Shown here one piece after another: positions 1 through 9,197 of a stretch of 33,487 bases of DNA. This DNA is from an uncultured Acidimicrobiales bacterium (lineage in GTDB: Bacteria > Actinomycetota > Acidimicrobiia > Acidimicrobiales > SHLQ01), in contig CAJQNJ010000193.1 of NCBI GenBank assembly GCA_905479685.1, positions 1 to 33,487 on the forward strand, in the 5' to 3' direction. Each line of letters begins with the position of its first letter. Within the stretch, counting starts at the first letter, position 1. Both the position numbers and the translations under genes were made by a program. Below the pieces are notes generated by a model. It saw nothing but the letters and a program-made list of their open reading frames with translations. It searched no databases and was not told where the DNA came from.

Positions 1-865
1 CGTAGCTGCTTGCCCCGCCGATCCGTCCTGCTTCATCGTCGCTGAGCTCTCGCGTCATCGACCCCCAGGTGATGAGGGGGATCAGGTGTTTGTGAAGAAA
101 TCCGAAGCCCTCGGTGAAACCGTTGGTGGCGAGCACCACGATCGGCGCGGAGACGGAGCCGCGCTCGGTGTGGACCGTGTGTGGGGGTCCGAACTCGATG
201 TTGGTGACCATCGAGTTCTCGAATACCCGTATGTTTTCGGGAAGTGTGTCTGCGAGGCCTCGAACCATCGCGGCAGGTTGTACGAGATAGCAGTGGGGTG
301 CGTGCAGGGCAGCGCTGTAGTAGCTGGTGCCGAAGAGTTCTTCACAATCGTTCGCGGAAATCGTCGAGTACTCCTCGTCGATGCCATCGAGGCTTTCGGC
401 GAACTGTCTGAGCATCCGGACGCCGCGCGATGTCGCTGCAGCATGGTATTTGCCCTCTTTGACCCACTGGCAATCGATCTTGTTGGCGGTGATCACCGTG
501 TCGAGGTAGTCGAGGCCCGCCCGGTTCATCGTGATCGCCGCCGTGGCCGCTGCCTTCGCATCGGCAAAACTCTTGGCTCGAAGATTGTGTGCGTGGTCGA
601 TCGCGAATCCCGAGGAACGTCCCGCAGCATTGTTCCCGATTCGGTCACCTTCGACCAGCACGATGTCAGAGCTGGGATCGAGCTCGGCCAGACGACGGGT
701 CGCAGCCAGCCCTGAATACCCGCCACCGATCACCAGATAGTCACACGAGATGTTTCCGGTGAGGATTGAAGGCTCGTCTGGCGGGGGCAGGATTTCGTGC
801 CAGCCGTTGTTGTTGTCGTAGGTCGGTATCAGCGAGATGGCACTCGATGTACGCGTCGTGCTCAC
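1..865 (-). CDS. FAD-dependent oxidoreductase, DAO/PuuB-like (partial, C-terminus beyond left edge)
   Basis: Read manually from the minus strand; not in the ORF track because it runs off the edge. GTG start at 865 overlaps the upstream ALDH stop (GTGA). Translation MSTTRTSSAISLIPTYDNNNGWHEILPPPDEPSILTGNISCDYLVIGGGYSGLAATRRLAELDPSSDIVLVEGDRIGNNAAGRSSGFAIDHAHN... contains the GGGYSGL dinucleotide-binding motif. Confidence 0.9.
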   Translation of the reverse strand, partial: MSTTRTSSAISLIPTYDNNNGWHEILPPPDEPSILTGNISCDYLVIGGGYSGLAATRRLAELDPSSDIVLVEGDRIGNNAAGRSSGFAIDHAHNLRAKSFADAKAAATAAITMNRAGLDYLDTVITANKIDCQWVKEGKYHAAATSRGVRMLRQFAESLDGIDEEYSTISANDCEELFGTSYYSAALHAPHCYLVQPAAMVRGLADTLPENIRVFENSMVTNIEFGPPHTVHTERGSVSAPIVVLATNGFTEGFGFLHKHLIPLITWGSMTRELSDDEAGRIGGASSY

Positions 866-2442
866 TGCAGGTCGATCCAGATTGTCTTGAGTTCGGTGTA
901 CTGCTCGTGCGCATGCAGGCTCTTGTCCCGGCCGCCGAACCCCGAGAGGCCAAAGCCACCGAATGGTGTGGCCGCGTCGCCCTCCCCATAGGTGTTCACG
1001 GTGATGGTTCCGGCTCGGATCGCTCGTGCAGCCAGGTGGGCGGTTCGCAGATCAGACGTGAACACCGAGGCGGCAAGACCGTACGCGGTGTCGTTGGCGA
1101 TCTGGATCGCCTCTTCGGGCTGATCGAAGGTGATCACACTCAGAACCGGTCCGAAGATTTCTTCAGTCGCAAGGCGCATTCCTGGGGTCACGTTGTCGAA
1201 GATCGTGGGTTCGACGAATGTGCCACCTGTGGTCTGCAGGACCTGGCGTCCTCCGAGTACACAGTCGGCCCCATCGACATGACCCGAGTTGATGTTGTCG
1301 AGAACTTTGTTCAAGTGGTCGGGCTCGATCATCGCCCCGATCTTCGTCTCGGGGTCAAGTGGATCGCCCACGACCCATTCTCGACTCTTCTCGAGCACGA
1401 GTTCGAGTAGTTCGTCCTTTCGACTCCGATGCACGATGAGGCGCGAATTCGACGAGCAGTTCTGTCCACCATTCCAATAGATCGCGTTGGCGGCGTGGTC
1501 CGCGATGCTGTCGAGGTCATCGGCATCGTGCATAACGACGAAGGGATTCTTGCCACCGCACTCGAGCAGGACCCGTTTCAGGTTCGAGTCGGCGGAATAG
1601 TGGAGAAAGCGACGCCCGGTCTCGGTTGAACCGGTGAATGCGAGAGCGTCGACGGCGTGATGTCGTCCCAAGGGTTCACCCACCTCGGGTCCGAAGCCGG
1701 GAACGACGTTGATGACGCCGTCGGGTATTCCCGCCTCGGTCGCGAGTTCAGCGAGGCGAAGGGTTGTGATCGAGGTTTGTTCGGCCGGCTTGAGCACACA
1801 CGTGTTTCCGGTCGCGAGGATCGGGCCGAGCTTCCACGCGGCCATGAGCAGTGGGAAGTTCCACGGCAGCACGACGCCGACGACCCCAATTGGTTCACGC
1901 ACGATCATCGAAACGATGCCGGGCCCCGATGGGCTGAGCATGTCATTGACCTTGTCGGTCGCCTCTGCGTGCCACCGAATCGTTTCGATGGTCTCGACGA
2001 GATCGATGTTCGCCGTGTCGGCAATTGGTTTGCCGCCCTCGAGGGTCTCGATCGTTGCGAGCTCGGTTGCGTGCGCCTCGATGAGCGTGGCGAACCGTTG
2101 GATCAGTCGTTTGCGCTCTCCGGGGGTCAGGCGACTCCACGGACCATGAAATGCAGTTCGTGCTGCGGCAACGGCCCGGTCGACATCGACCGAATCGCAG
2201 CGTGCGATCTGGGCAAGCTCCTCACCAGTTGCGGGGTTGATGGTCGCGAACGTCTGCCCTGAGGCTGCCGGCACAGGCCGGCCACCGATCATGGCCTGGG
2301 TGGGGAGGTGGAGGGAGCGGGCCAACTGATTCGCGGCGGAGCCGGAGTTGCGCGCCTTCGCTCTCTTGGCAGGCGCCCTCTTCGCCGGCGTTTTCTTGAC
2401 TGGCGTCTTCTTTGCCGGGGTTGTCTTCTTCTTTGGGGTCAT
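862..2442 (-). CDS. NAD(P)-dependent aldehyde dehydrogenase with Lys/Pro/Ala-rich N-terminal tail
   Basis: ALDH motifs PWNFPLLMAAWKLGPILATGNTCVLKPAEQT, LLECGGKNP, GGQNCSSNSR, EEIFGPVLSV. ATG at 2442 overlaps the upstream dapA-family stop as ATGA, so the longer ORF start (2499) is unlikely. Confidence 0.93.
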   Translation of the reverse strand: MTPKKKTTPAKKTPVKKTPAKRAPAKRAKARNSGSAANQLARSLHLPTQAMIGGRPVPAASGQTFATINPATGEELAQIARCDSVDVDRAVAAARTAFHGPWSRLTPGERKRLIQRFATLIEAHATELATIETLEGGKPIADTANIDLVETIETIRWHAEATDKVNDMLSPSGPGIVSMIVREPIGVVGVVLPWNFPLLMAAWKLGPILATGNTCVLKPAEQTSITTLRLAELATEAGIPDGVINVVPGFGPEVGEPLGRHHAVDALAFTGSTETGRRFLHYSADSNLKRVLLECGGKNPFVVMHDADDLDSIADHAANAIYWNGGQNCSSNSRLIVHRSRKDELLELVLEKSREWVVGDPLDPETKIGAMIEPDHLNKVLDNINSGHVDGADCVLGGRQVLQTTGGTFVEPTIFDNVTPGMRLATEEIFGPVLSVITFDQPEEAIQIANDTAYGLAASVFTSDLRTAHLAARAIRAGTITVNTYGEGDAATPFGGFGLSGFGGRDKSLHAHEQYTELKTIWIDLQ

Positions 2443-3470
2443 CGTGCCGCTCCGCTCTGCTCGGTCCGTTTGACCAGCCAGTCCTGCTCGTCGTCCCACT
2501 CACGCCATTTCAAGCGAGATCGCTGCACGTTGTTGATCGGCAGGGCCGAGAGTCCGGCCTCGATCGCAAGACGAGCGGCACCGGTCACCGGCATCTGGGG
2601 CCGCCGCACTGGTCCCATGGTCCGGCCGACCATCTCTGTTGCAGCTTTGACTCCAGGGAGAAATCCGACGTCTAGCTCGTTCTCCCACATGAACGCGTTG
2701 ATGGGCCACATCGCTTTCCACAATTCGAGTGCTTCGGCGAGCTTGCCAGCATCGATGAGTTCGACGAGTTGCACACATTCGTGCGGCATGATGTTGGCAC
2801 ATCCCCAGATCATCCCGGCTGCTCCAGCCATGAGTGCATATGGCGCAAGGGGATCTACCCCACAAAGCACCTTCGCATTGCTGCCTTCGCTGATGGCGAC
2901 GAGCTTCTGAATGCGGCTGAGGTCTCCTTGGCTGTCCTTCATGTATCGGATGTTGTCGATCGCGAGGAGTTGGCGATACATGGCCGGGGTGATCTCTACT
3001 CCGCTCGCGGCAGGGGTGTTGTAGAGCACGATGTCGGACGCCACCGCCTGAGCCACACGTTCGTAGTGGTAGAGGACGCCACGTTCGAAGGGACTCTCGA
3101 GCCATGGTGGGAGAACCATGATGGCGTCTGCGCCATGGTCGACGGCGTGTTTCGACGACTCGACCGTGTCGGTCACGCTCATCTCAGAAGTCTGGACCAT
3201 CACGGGTACCCGACCATCGATGTGTGGAAGACACAGCTCCACGACTCGACGCTTCTCGTCGGGCCGCAAGTAGGCGTACTCGCCTGTCCCGGAAAGAACG
3301 AGCAATCCATGCACGCCGGCATCGAGCAGCCAGTCGAGGTGGTCGAGAAGAGCAGGCTCGTCGATCCGCTCGCCAGCGTCGATCATCGGCATCGCCACGG
3401 CGACGATGACACCATGGAAATCCCTTGAGGCATGGTCTCCATCGTCGGCGGTCGGGACGTTGTTCTGCAT
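2439..3470 (-). CDS. Dihydrodipicolinate synthase/N-acetylneuraminate lyase family protein
   Basis: DHDPS-family motifs GVHGLLVLSGTGEYAYL, IVLYNTPAASG and Schiff-base Lys context YMKDSQGD. Start ATG 3470 preferred over ORF-track 3485 because of the promoter TTGACA-N18-GACAAT-N7-ATG. Confidence 0.88.
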   Translation of the reverse strand: MQNNVPTADDGDHASRDFHGVIVAVAMPMIDAGERIDEPALLDHLDWLLDAGVHGLLVLSGTGEYAYLRPDEKRRVVELCLPHIDGRVPVMVQTSEMSVTDTVESSKHAVDHGADAIMVLPPWLESPFERGVLYHYERVAQAVASDIVLYNTPAASGVEITPAMYRQLLAIDNIRYMKDSQGDLSRIQKLVAISEGSNAKVLCGVDPLAPYALMAGAAGMIWGCANIMPHECVQLVELIDAGKLAEALELWKAMWPINAFMWENELDVGFLPGVKAATEMVGRTMGPVRRPQMPVTGAARLAIEAGLSALPINNVQRSRLKWREWDDEQDWLVKRTEQSGAAR

Positions 3471-3526
3471 AGAAGCGATTGTCATGCATAGTTTGCGGTC
3501 GTGTCAACTTATGTCATACTCATCGA

Positions 3527-4384
3527 GTGAAGCTGGACGTGGAATCGCTCCGTGCCTTGAAGGCCGTTGTCGATACCGGCACGTTCACCGAGGCTGCGGC
3601 TCGTCTCGGGATGACACAAAGTGCGGTCAGCTGGAAGATCAAACGGCTCGAAGAACGGGTCGGACTCGAGCTGGTCAAACGAGGGAGCGAGATCGAGGCG
3701 ACACCAGACGGACGAGACTTGTTGATGTACGGCGAACGCATGCTCGAGGCTCACGACGATGCCGTTGAACATCTGAGCCGATCCGACCTCGCTGGCGTGG
3801 TCCGTCTCGGCACAAATGAAGACCTCCGTGGTGGCGAGCTCGCAGATGTGCTCGCACGTTTCGGACGTATGTACCCACAGATCCATCTCGATGTGCGGGT
3901 ACAGCTCAGTGGCGCCGTTGGTGAGTGGCTCGAAGATGGCGAAGTCGATCTGGCGGTGGTCCAGATCGAAGCCGACAATGTTCGTCCCGACGACGTGGTG
4001 CTCTGGACCGAACCACTGACCTGGGTACATGGCTTCGAAGTTCGCTTCGATCCGAGCGAGGTGACACCGGTCGTCTCCTTCGGTCCCGGCCTCGTATATC
4101 TCGACGCCGCAGAGGAGTCGCTCCGGCGAGGTGGACTCCGGTGGAGGACGATTCTCGAGTGCCCCATGCTTTCGGGTGTTCAGGCCGCTGTCGAGGCGGG
4201 ACTGGGGATCTGTGCACTCAACACTCGCAACATCACCTCGTCCATGGCGATATGGGATCGAGCGGCTGATCATCCACTTCCACACCTCAGCGAGGTCATT
4301 CGAACGCTTCCCGGAGGCGACGCAGAGGTGTTGGCCGCTCTACGCGAAACCCTGACAAACGCTCTGGTAGAGAAACGAACGTGA
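3527..4384 (+). CDS. LysR-family transcriptional regulator
   Basis: N-terminal HTH: LDVESLRALKAVVDTGTFTEAAARLGMTQSAVSWKIKRLEERVGLELVKR. Probable GTG start 3527 (ORF track starts 3479). Divergent from the dapA-family gene. Confidence 0.9.
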   Translation: MKLDVESLRALKAVVDTGTFTEAAARLGMTQSAVSWKIKRLEERVGLELVKRGSEIEATPDGRDLLMYGERMLEAHDDAVEHLSRSDLAGVVRLGTNEDLRGGELADVLARFGRMYPQIHLDVRVQLSGAVGEWLEDGEVDLAVVQIEADNVRPDDVVLWTEPLTWVHGFEVRFDPSEVTPVVSFGPGLVYLDAAEESLRRGGLRWRTILECPMLSGVQAAVEAGLGICALNTRNITSSMAIWDRAADHPLPHLSEVIRTLPGGDAEVLAALRETLTNALVEKRT

Positions 4385-4399
4385 GGAGGGTATGACGCG

Positions 4400-5944
4400 A
4401 TGACCGCAACCGAACCAGCAGCGACCGCTCCCAAACGCCGAGGACGTAGTGCTCGTCGCGCGACTCGAGAAGCGAACACCGTCCAGTGGTTGCCCGAGCT
4501 GACCCGTGGCATTCCGTACCTCGACATCGTTCCGCACGAGCAGCTTCTGCGAATCCACGATGCCTCGATGTCGATCCTCGAGGAGGTCGGAATCGAGTTC
4601 CGTGATGACGAGGCGATCTCGATGTGGAAGGCATCTGGAGCGCGGGTCGAGGGGTACCGGGTACGTATCGATCGGGAGCACTTGATGGCCCTGATCTCGA
4701 CCGCACCGTCCGAATACACGATGATTTCTCGAAATCCAGACCATTCCGTGTCCCTCGGAGGAAGAAAGACCATCTTCACCCCTGCGTACGGAGCACCGTT
4801 TGTCCTGGACATGGAGAACCGAAGGCGCCACGCGCGCCTCGAGGACTTCAACAACTTCGCCAAGATCGCACAGCTCGAGCCAGCGATGCACATGGCCGGT
4901 GGAGTCTTGTGCGAACCGATGGACGTACCCGTTCCGCATCGACACCTGGAGATGACCTACAGCCTCCTCAGATACAGCGACAAGCCTCTCATGGGGTCTG
5001 TGACCTCACGAGAACGGGCCGAGCAGTCGCTTCACATGATGGGAATCGTGTTCGGACACGACGTCGTAGCTGACACGACCGTGAGCACATCCCTCGCGAA
5101 CTGCAACTCGCCGCTCGTCTGGGACCAGACGATGCTCGATGCGGTCAAGGTGTATGCCGCGTCCAACCAGGCGATGCTGTTCAGCCCTTTCGTGCTGGGC
5201 GGAGCGAGCACGCCGGCAAGCACCGTTGGAGCCGTCGCACAACTGAGCGCCGAAGCCCTTGCTGGTGTGGCGTTCATGCAGATGATTCGCCCCGGCTCGC
5301 CCTCGGTCTACGGGCAGTGGACGGCGACCGTTGCGATGAACTCCGGAGCACCGCTTGCGGGAACCCCAGAGATCGACCACATCAACATGTTGGTCGGCCA
5401 GCTCGCACGGTTCTACGAGCTTCCGTGGCGGTGCAGCGGGGGTTGTTCGTCCTCGAAGCTGGTCGATGCCCAAGCGGGATACGAGTCCGCGCGAAACATG
5501 TACGGCGTCCTCATGGCCGGAGCGAACTTCGTGCTGTCGACCACCGGCTACCTCGAGAGTGCGCTCTGCCAGAGTTATGCGAAGGCCATGCTCGACGGCG
5601 AGCAGATGCGCATGATGTACAAGCTGGGCAGCGGTGTCAACATGGAGGAACTCGATCCGGCAATGGACGCAGTGAGAGAGATCGAACCCGGCGATCATTA
5701 CCTCGGCACGCAACACACGCTTGCGAATTTCGAGACCGCGTTCTTCATGCCCAAGCTCATGGACGGCGACAGCTACGAGCAATGGAACGCAATGGGGGCT
5801 GTCGACTCGAACACCCGGGGCCTCACGATGGCGCGGACCGCTCTGGCCGACTACGAAGAGCCAGCGATGGACAGTGCGGTGCTCGAAGAACTTGGTGCCT
5901 ATCGCGATCGGCTGTGTTCTGAACTGCCCGAGGGAATCTCGTGA
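4400..5944 (+). CDS. Trimethylamine methyltransferase (MttB) family protein, non-pyrrolysine type
   Basis: MttB-superfamily features (IPYLDIVPHEQLLRIHDASMSILEEVGIEF; GGCSSSKLVDAQAGYESARNMYG; EIEPGDHYLGTQHTLANF); uninterrupted ORF with no internal amber codon. Confidence 0.88.
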   Translation: MTATEPAATAPKRRGRSARRATREANTVQWLPELTRGIPYLDIVPHEQLLRIHDASMSILEEVGIEFRDDEAISMWKASGARVEGYRVRIDREHLMALISTAPSEYTMISRNPDHSVSLGGRKTIFTPAYGAPFVLDMENRRRHARLEDFNNFAKIAQLEPAMHMAGGVLCEPMDVPVPHRHLEMTYSLLRYSDKPLMGSVTSRERAEQSLHMMGIVFGHDVVADTTVSTSLANCNSPLVWDQTMLDAVKVYAASNQAMLFSPFVLGGASTPASTVGAVAQLSAEALAGVAFMQMIRPGSPSVYGQWTATVAMNSGAPLAGTPEIDHINMLVGQLARFYELPWRCSGGCSSSKLVDAQAGYESARNMYGVLMAGANFVLSTTGYLESALCQSYAKAMLDGEQMRMMYKLGSGVNMEELDPAMDAVREIEPGDHYLGTQHTLANFETAFFMPKLMDGDSYEQWNAMGAVDSNTRGLTMARTALADYEEPAMDSAVLEELGAYRDRLCSELPEGIS

Positions 5945-6711
5945 TCGGCCTTACGGGGCGCGTCGCCGTCGTCACCGGAGCGACATCGGGAATCGGAGCC
6001 GCAACAGCTATGGCCTTCGCCGATGCGGGAGCGCAGGTGGTGTTGTCCGGGAGAAGTAGTGCAGGAGCCGAGGCCACGGCCACGGCGATCGCGGCTGTGG
6101 GCGGAGACACCCGAATCATGCTCGGTGACGTCACTGATCCAAGCTTTTGTGACGCGCTGGTCGCGTTCGCATCGACCGAATTCGGAAGCATCGATGTGCT
6201 GGCAAACGTCGCTGGAACGATCACTCGAGGCGATGTCACCGAGACGACCGACTCCGAATGGCACCAGAACATGAGGGTGAACGTCGACAGTGTCTTCTTC
6301 ATGTCGCGGGCCGCAGTCCGGGCGATGCGAACACAGGGCAGTGGTGGGACGATCGTGAACCTGGCGTCGAACGTCGGCATCGTCGGGAGCGGAGGTCTCC
6401 CCGCCTATTGCGCATCCAAGGGTGCGGTTGTCCTTCTCACCAAGGCAATGGCGCTCGATCACGCGGCGGAAGGTATTCGAATCAACGCATTGTGTCCGGG
6501 GGCAGTCGATACGCCGTTGCTGGTTTCGGGACACGAGAAGACCGGTCGAACCCCAGATGAGGTCTTCGCCTCGAACATCGCCGGGATCCCCGAAGGTCGA
6601 ATACCGTCACCCGAGGAAATCGCGAAGTCGATGCTCTATCTGGCGAGCGATGCTTCGAGTCATGTGACCGGCGTCGCGCTCCCGATCGACGGTGGATATG
6701 TCGCCGGATAG
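5941..6711 (+). CDS. SDR-family oxidoreductase
   Basis: TGATSGIGAATA cofactor motif, YCASK catalytic motif; GTG start overlaps the mttB stop (GTGA). Confidence 0.93.
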   Translation: MIGLTGRVAVVTGATSGIGAATAMAFADAGAQVVLSGRSSAGAEATATAIAAVGGDTRIMLGDVTDPSFCDALVAFASTEFGSIDVLANVAGTITRGDVTETTDSEWHQNMRVNVDSVFFMSRAAVRAMRTQGSGGTIVNLASNVGIVGSGGLPAYCASKGAVVLLTKAMALDHAAEGIRINALCPGAVDTPLLVSGHEKTGRTPDEVFASNIAGIPEGRIPSPEEIAKSMLYLASDASSHVTGVALPIDGGYVAG

Positions 6712-7444
6712 ACGAGTCGCTCTGGTCACCGGCGGAGCGCAGAGCATCGGTGCTGCAATCGCGGATGGGTTGGCTGCGTCGGGTGTCTCCGTTGTTGTTG
6801 GTGACCTGCAGGCCTCCGACAGCCACATGAGCTATTCCCTCGACGTGTCCGACGAGGAAAGTGTTTCGGCTGCCATCCAGAAGGTCATCGGCGAACATGG
6901 ACGCCTCGATGTTGTGGTCAACAATGCAGGGATCATGTTGGAGACCCGGATCGATGAGCAGGACCGCGCGAGCTGGGACAGGATGCTTGCCGTCAACCTG
7001 ACCGGTCCGATGCTCGTCACGAAACACGCTGCGCCACACTTGGCAGCCAGTGGTGACGGGGCGATTGTGAATGTGGGATCGATCGAGGGTGATCGCTGCA
7101 ATCCCAACCACGCCGCATATGCCGCCACGAAGTCGGGAGTGCATGGGTTGACACGAGCTACGGCGATCGATCTGGGCCCGATGGGCGTGCGATGTAATGC
7201 CATCGCACCGGGATGGATCGATACACCACTCAACTCGAGCTACGTCGATGCACATCCTGATCGGCAGGTCGTCATCGACGCGCTCGCGGACTTGCACCCG
7301 GTCGGTCGAGTTGGTGCACCGGCCGACGTCGCCGATGTCGTCGTGTGGTTGGCCAGCGCGGAGAGTCGATTCGTGACCGGCCAGGTCATCACGATTGATG
7401 GCGGGAGAACTGCTCGGCCGCCGCTTCCCGGGATCCTTCAGTAG
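6692..7444 (+). CDS. SDR-family oxidoreductase
   Basis: TGGAQSIGAAIA, NNAGIM, YAATK motifs; GTG 6692 or ATG 6698 start overlaps the previous SDR. Confidence 0.92.
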   Translation: MDMSPDRRVALVTGGAQSIGAAIADGLAASGVSVVVGDLQASDSHMSYSLDVSDEESVSAAIQKVIGEHGRLDVVVNNAGIMLETRIDEQDRASWDRMLAVNLTGPMLVTKHAAPHLAASGDGAIVNVGSIEGDRCNPNHAAYAATKSGVHGLTRATAIDLGPMGVRCNAIAPGWIDTPLNSSYVDAHPDRQVVIDALADLHPVGRVGAPADVADVVVWLASAESRFVTGQVITIDGGRTARPPLPGILQ

Positions 7445-7488
7445 CGAACATGGTCAGGCGCGAACCCGTGTCCGCGTGTGACTGACCG

Positions 7489-8256
7489 CTAGAGCGAGTC
7501 CCGCCAGTCGATGAACTGCTGGATGCCGGACAGGTCGTACTCCGGTCCGCCGACGCCCAACGTCACCTCGTCGATGTCCACAGCCGCGAGATCGGCGAAC
7601 AGTGCGTCGAAGTCTTCGACCTGATCTCGATCCACACCGACCGAACGGGTGATCTCGGATGGTTCGCGGCCGACCTTGGCGCACCAGTCGTCGAGGATTC
7701 CGGACTTTCGTTTCCACTCCTCGCCCCACCAGAAGTGCCAGATGTCCGCGTGTCGTGCGACATACTGCAGCGTCTTTTTCTCACCGCCACCGCCGATCAG
7801 AAGCGGGATCTTCCTGGTCGGCGCCGGATTGAGCTTTCCCAGGCGGTCCTCGATGACCGGAAGTGCTTCGCCGAGGCGGTTCAATCGGCCACCTGCGGTC
7901 CCGAACTCATAGCCATACTCGTGATAGTCGCGTTCGAACCATCCAGATCCGATGCCGAGAACGAGTCGACCATCGGAGATGTGATCGACCGTACGGGCCA
8001 TGTCAGCGAGCAAGTTCGGATTCCGATAGGTGTTGCACGTGACGAGGCAGCCGATCTCGACCCGGTTGGTGACCTCTGCCCACGACGCCAGCATCGTCCA
8101 GGCTTCGAAGTGCTCTCCGTCAGGCTCGCCGTAGAGAGGGTAGAAGTGATCCCAGTTGTAGATGACATCAGCTCCCATCTCTTCGGCCGCGATCGCAGCC
8201 TCGCGGATTTGGTTGTACGTCGCGTGCTGGGGGTGAAGCTGTACTGCGATCTTCAT
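7489..8256 (-). CDS. LLM-class (F420-dependent type) flavin oxidoreductase
   Basis: Luciferase-like fold sequence: AAEEMGADVIYNWDHFYPLYG, DMARTVDHISDGRLVLGIGSGWFERDYHEYG, IPLLIGGGGEKKTLQ. GGGAGA Shine-Dalgarno before ATG. Confidence 0.92.
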   Translation of the reverse strand: MKIAVQLHPQHATYNQIREAAIAAEEMGADVIYNWDHFYPLYGEPDGEHFEAWTMLASWAEVTNRVEIGCLVTCNTYRNPNLLADMARTVDHISDGRLVLGIGSGWFERDYHEYGYEFGTAGGRLNRLGEALPVIEDRLGKLNPAPTRKIPLLIGGGGEKKTLQYVARHADIWHFWWGEEWKRKSGILDDWCAKVGREPSEITRSVGVDRDQVEDFDALFADLAAVDIDEVTLGVGGPEYDLSGIQQFIDWRDSL

Positions 8257-8336
8257 CGGGTCTCCCGGTTGGGTAGCGAACCCGACCGAATCTAGTCTTC
8301 GGCGAGGTCCGAGAATCGGCTCGAAGGAGACCCGCT

Positions 8337-9197
8337 GTGGAGCATGCGCTACGACGACGGGGCATTGCGCTTGCTTTCTTCGGGATGCTCGCCGTGAGTA
8401 GTGACTCGTACTTCATCCGGCTCGCCGATGTCGACGGATTCGATGTGACCCTGTGGGTCGGAATCTTCACTTCGATCGTGACCATGTTGGTGCTCGTGTT
8501 CGGCCAACACGTCAACCCGATCGTCGAAATCCGGCGAACGCGTGGCCCGTTGTTCCTCGCTGCTGCTCTCCAAGCCGGGAGCACGTCGTGTTTCGTGCTT
8601 GCGGTGACACTCACGTCGGTCTCGAACGTGGTCGTGATCATTGCCGCGGCGCCGATGTTTGCCGCTGGTCTGAGCGCAATATTCTTGAAGGAACGGACGT
8701 CAGCTCGGGTTTGGACAGCGATCGCGATTGTCATCGTGGGCGTGTTGATCGTGGTTTCGGGTTCGTTCGGGGGTGGGAGCGTTCGTGGCGATCTTCTGGC
8801 GGTCGCGGCGATCTTCCAGTTCGGTTGCAGTCTCGTGCTCCTTAGGAGGTTCCCCGACGTGAACCGGACGCTCATGGTGTGCCTCGCCGGAATCGGCATG
8901 GCACTCATCGCAGTGGTTCCGGCGACACCCTGGGGACATGATTCGACGACCTGGCTCGCGCTTGGACTCATGGGATTGGTGTTCGGGCCGCTCGCTCGAG
9001 TCATGCTCGCTGTTGCGCCGCGTTATCTTCCCGCGGCCGAGGTCGGGTTGTTCACCCCGGTCGAGACGGTCGCCGCATCGTTGTGGGCGTGGCTCTTCTT
9101 CAGCGAGGCTCCCGAGGTTGCAACTTTTGTTGGCGGAGCGGTGGTGGTCGCTGCGGTGGTGTGGGGAACGTGGAGCCCACGAGCCGAGCTCGGCTGA
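8337..9197 (+). CDS. EamA/DMT-superfamily transporter
   Basis: About 10 hydrophobic helices in two repeats; AAPMFAAGLSAIFLKERTSARVWTAIAIVIVGVLIVV typical of EamA. AAGGAG before GTG start. Confidence 0.88.
   Translation: MEHALRRRGIALAFFGMLAVSSDSYFIRLADVDGFDVTLWVGIFTSIVTMLVLVFGQHVNPIVEIRRTRGPLFLAAALQAGSTSCFVLAVTLTSVSNVVVIIAAAPMFAAGLSAIFLKERTSARVWTAIAIVIVGVLIVVSGSFGGGSVRGDLLAVAAIFQFGCSLVLLRRFPDVNRTLMVCLAGIGMALIAVVPATPWGHDSTTWLALGLMGLVFGPLARVMLAVAPRYLPAAEVGLFTPVETVAASLWAWLFFSEAPEVATFVGGAVVVAAVVWGTWSPRAELG

Noticed and set aside
86-715. 209-aa plus-strand ORF at left edge
   Set aside because: Antisense to the FAD oxidoreductase read on the minus strand (GGGYSGL motif), which the track omitted because it is incomplete.
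4400-5944. Pyrrolysine-encoding MttB
   Set aside because: No in-frame amber codon and no pyl genes in the window.
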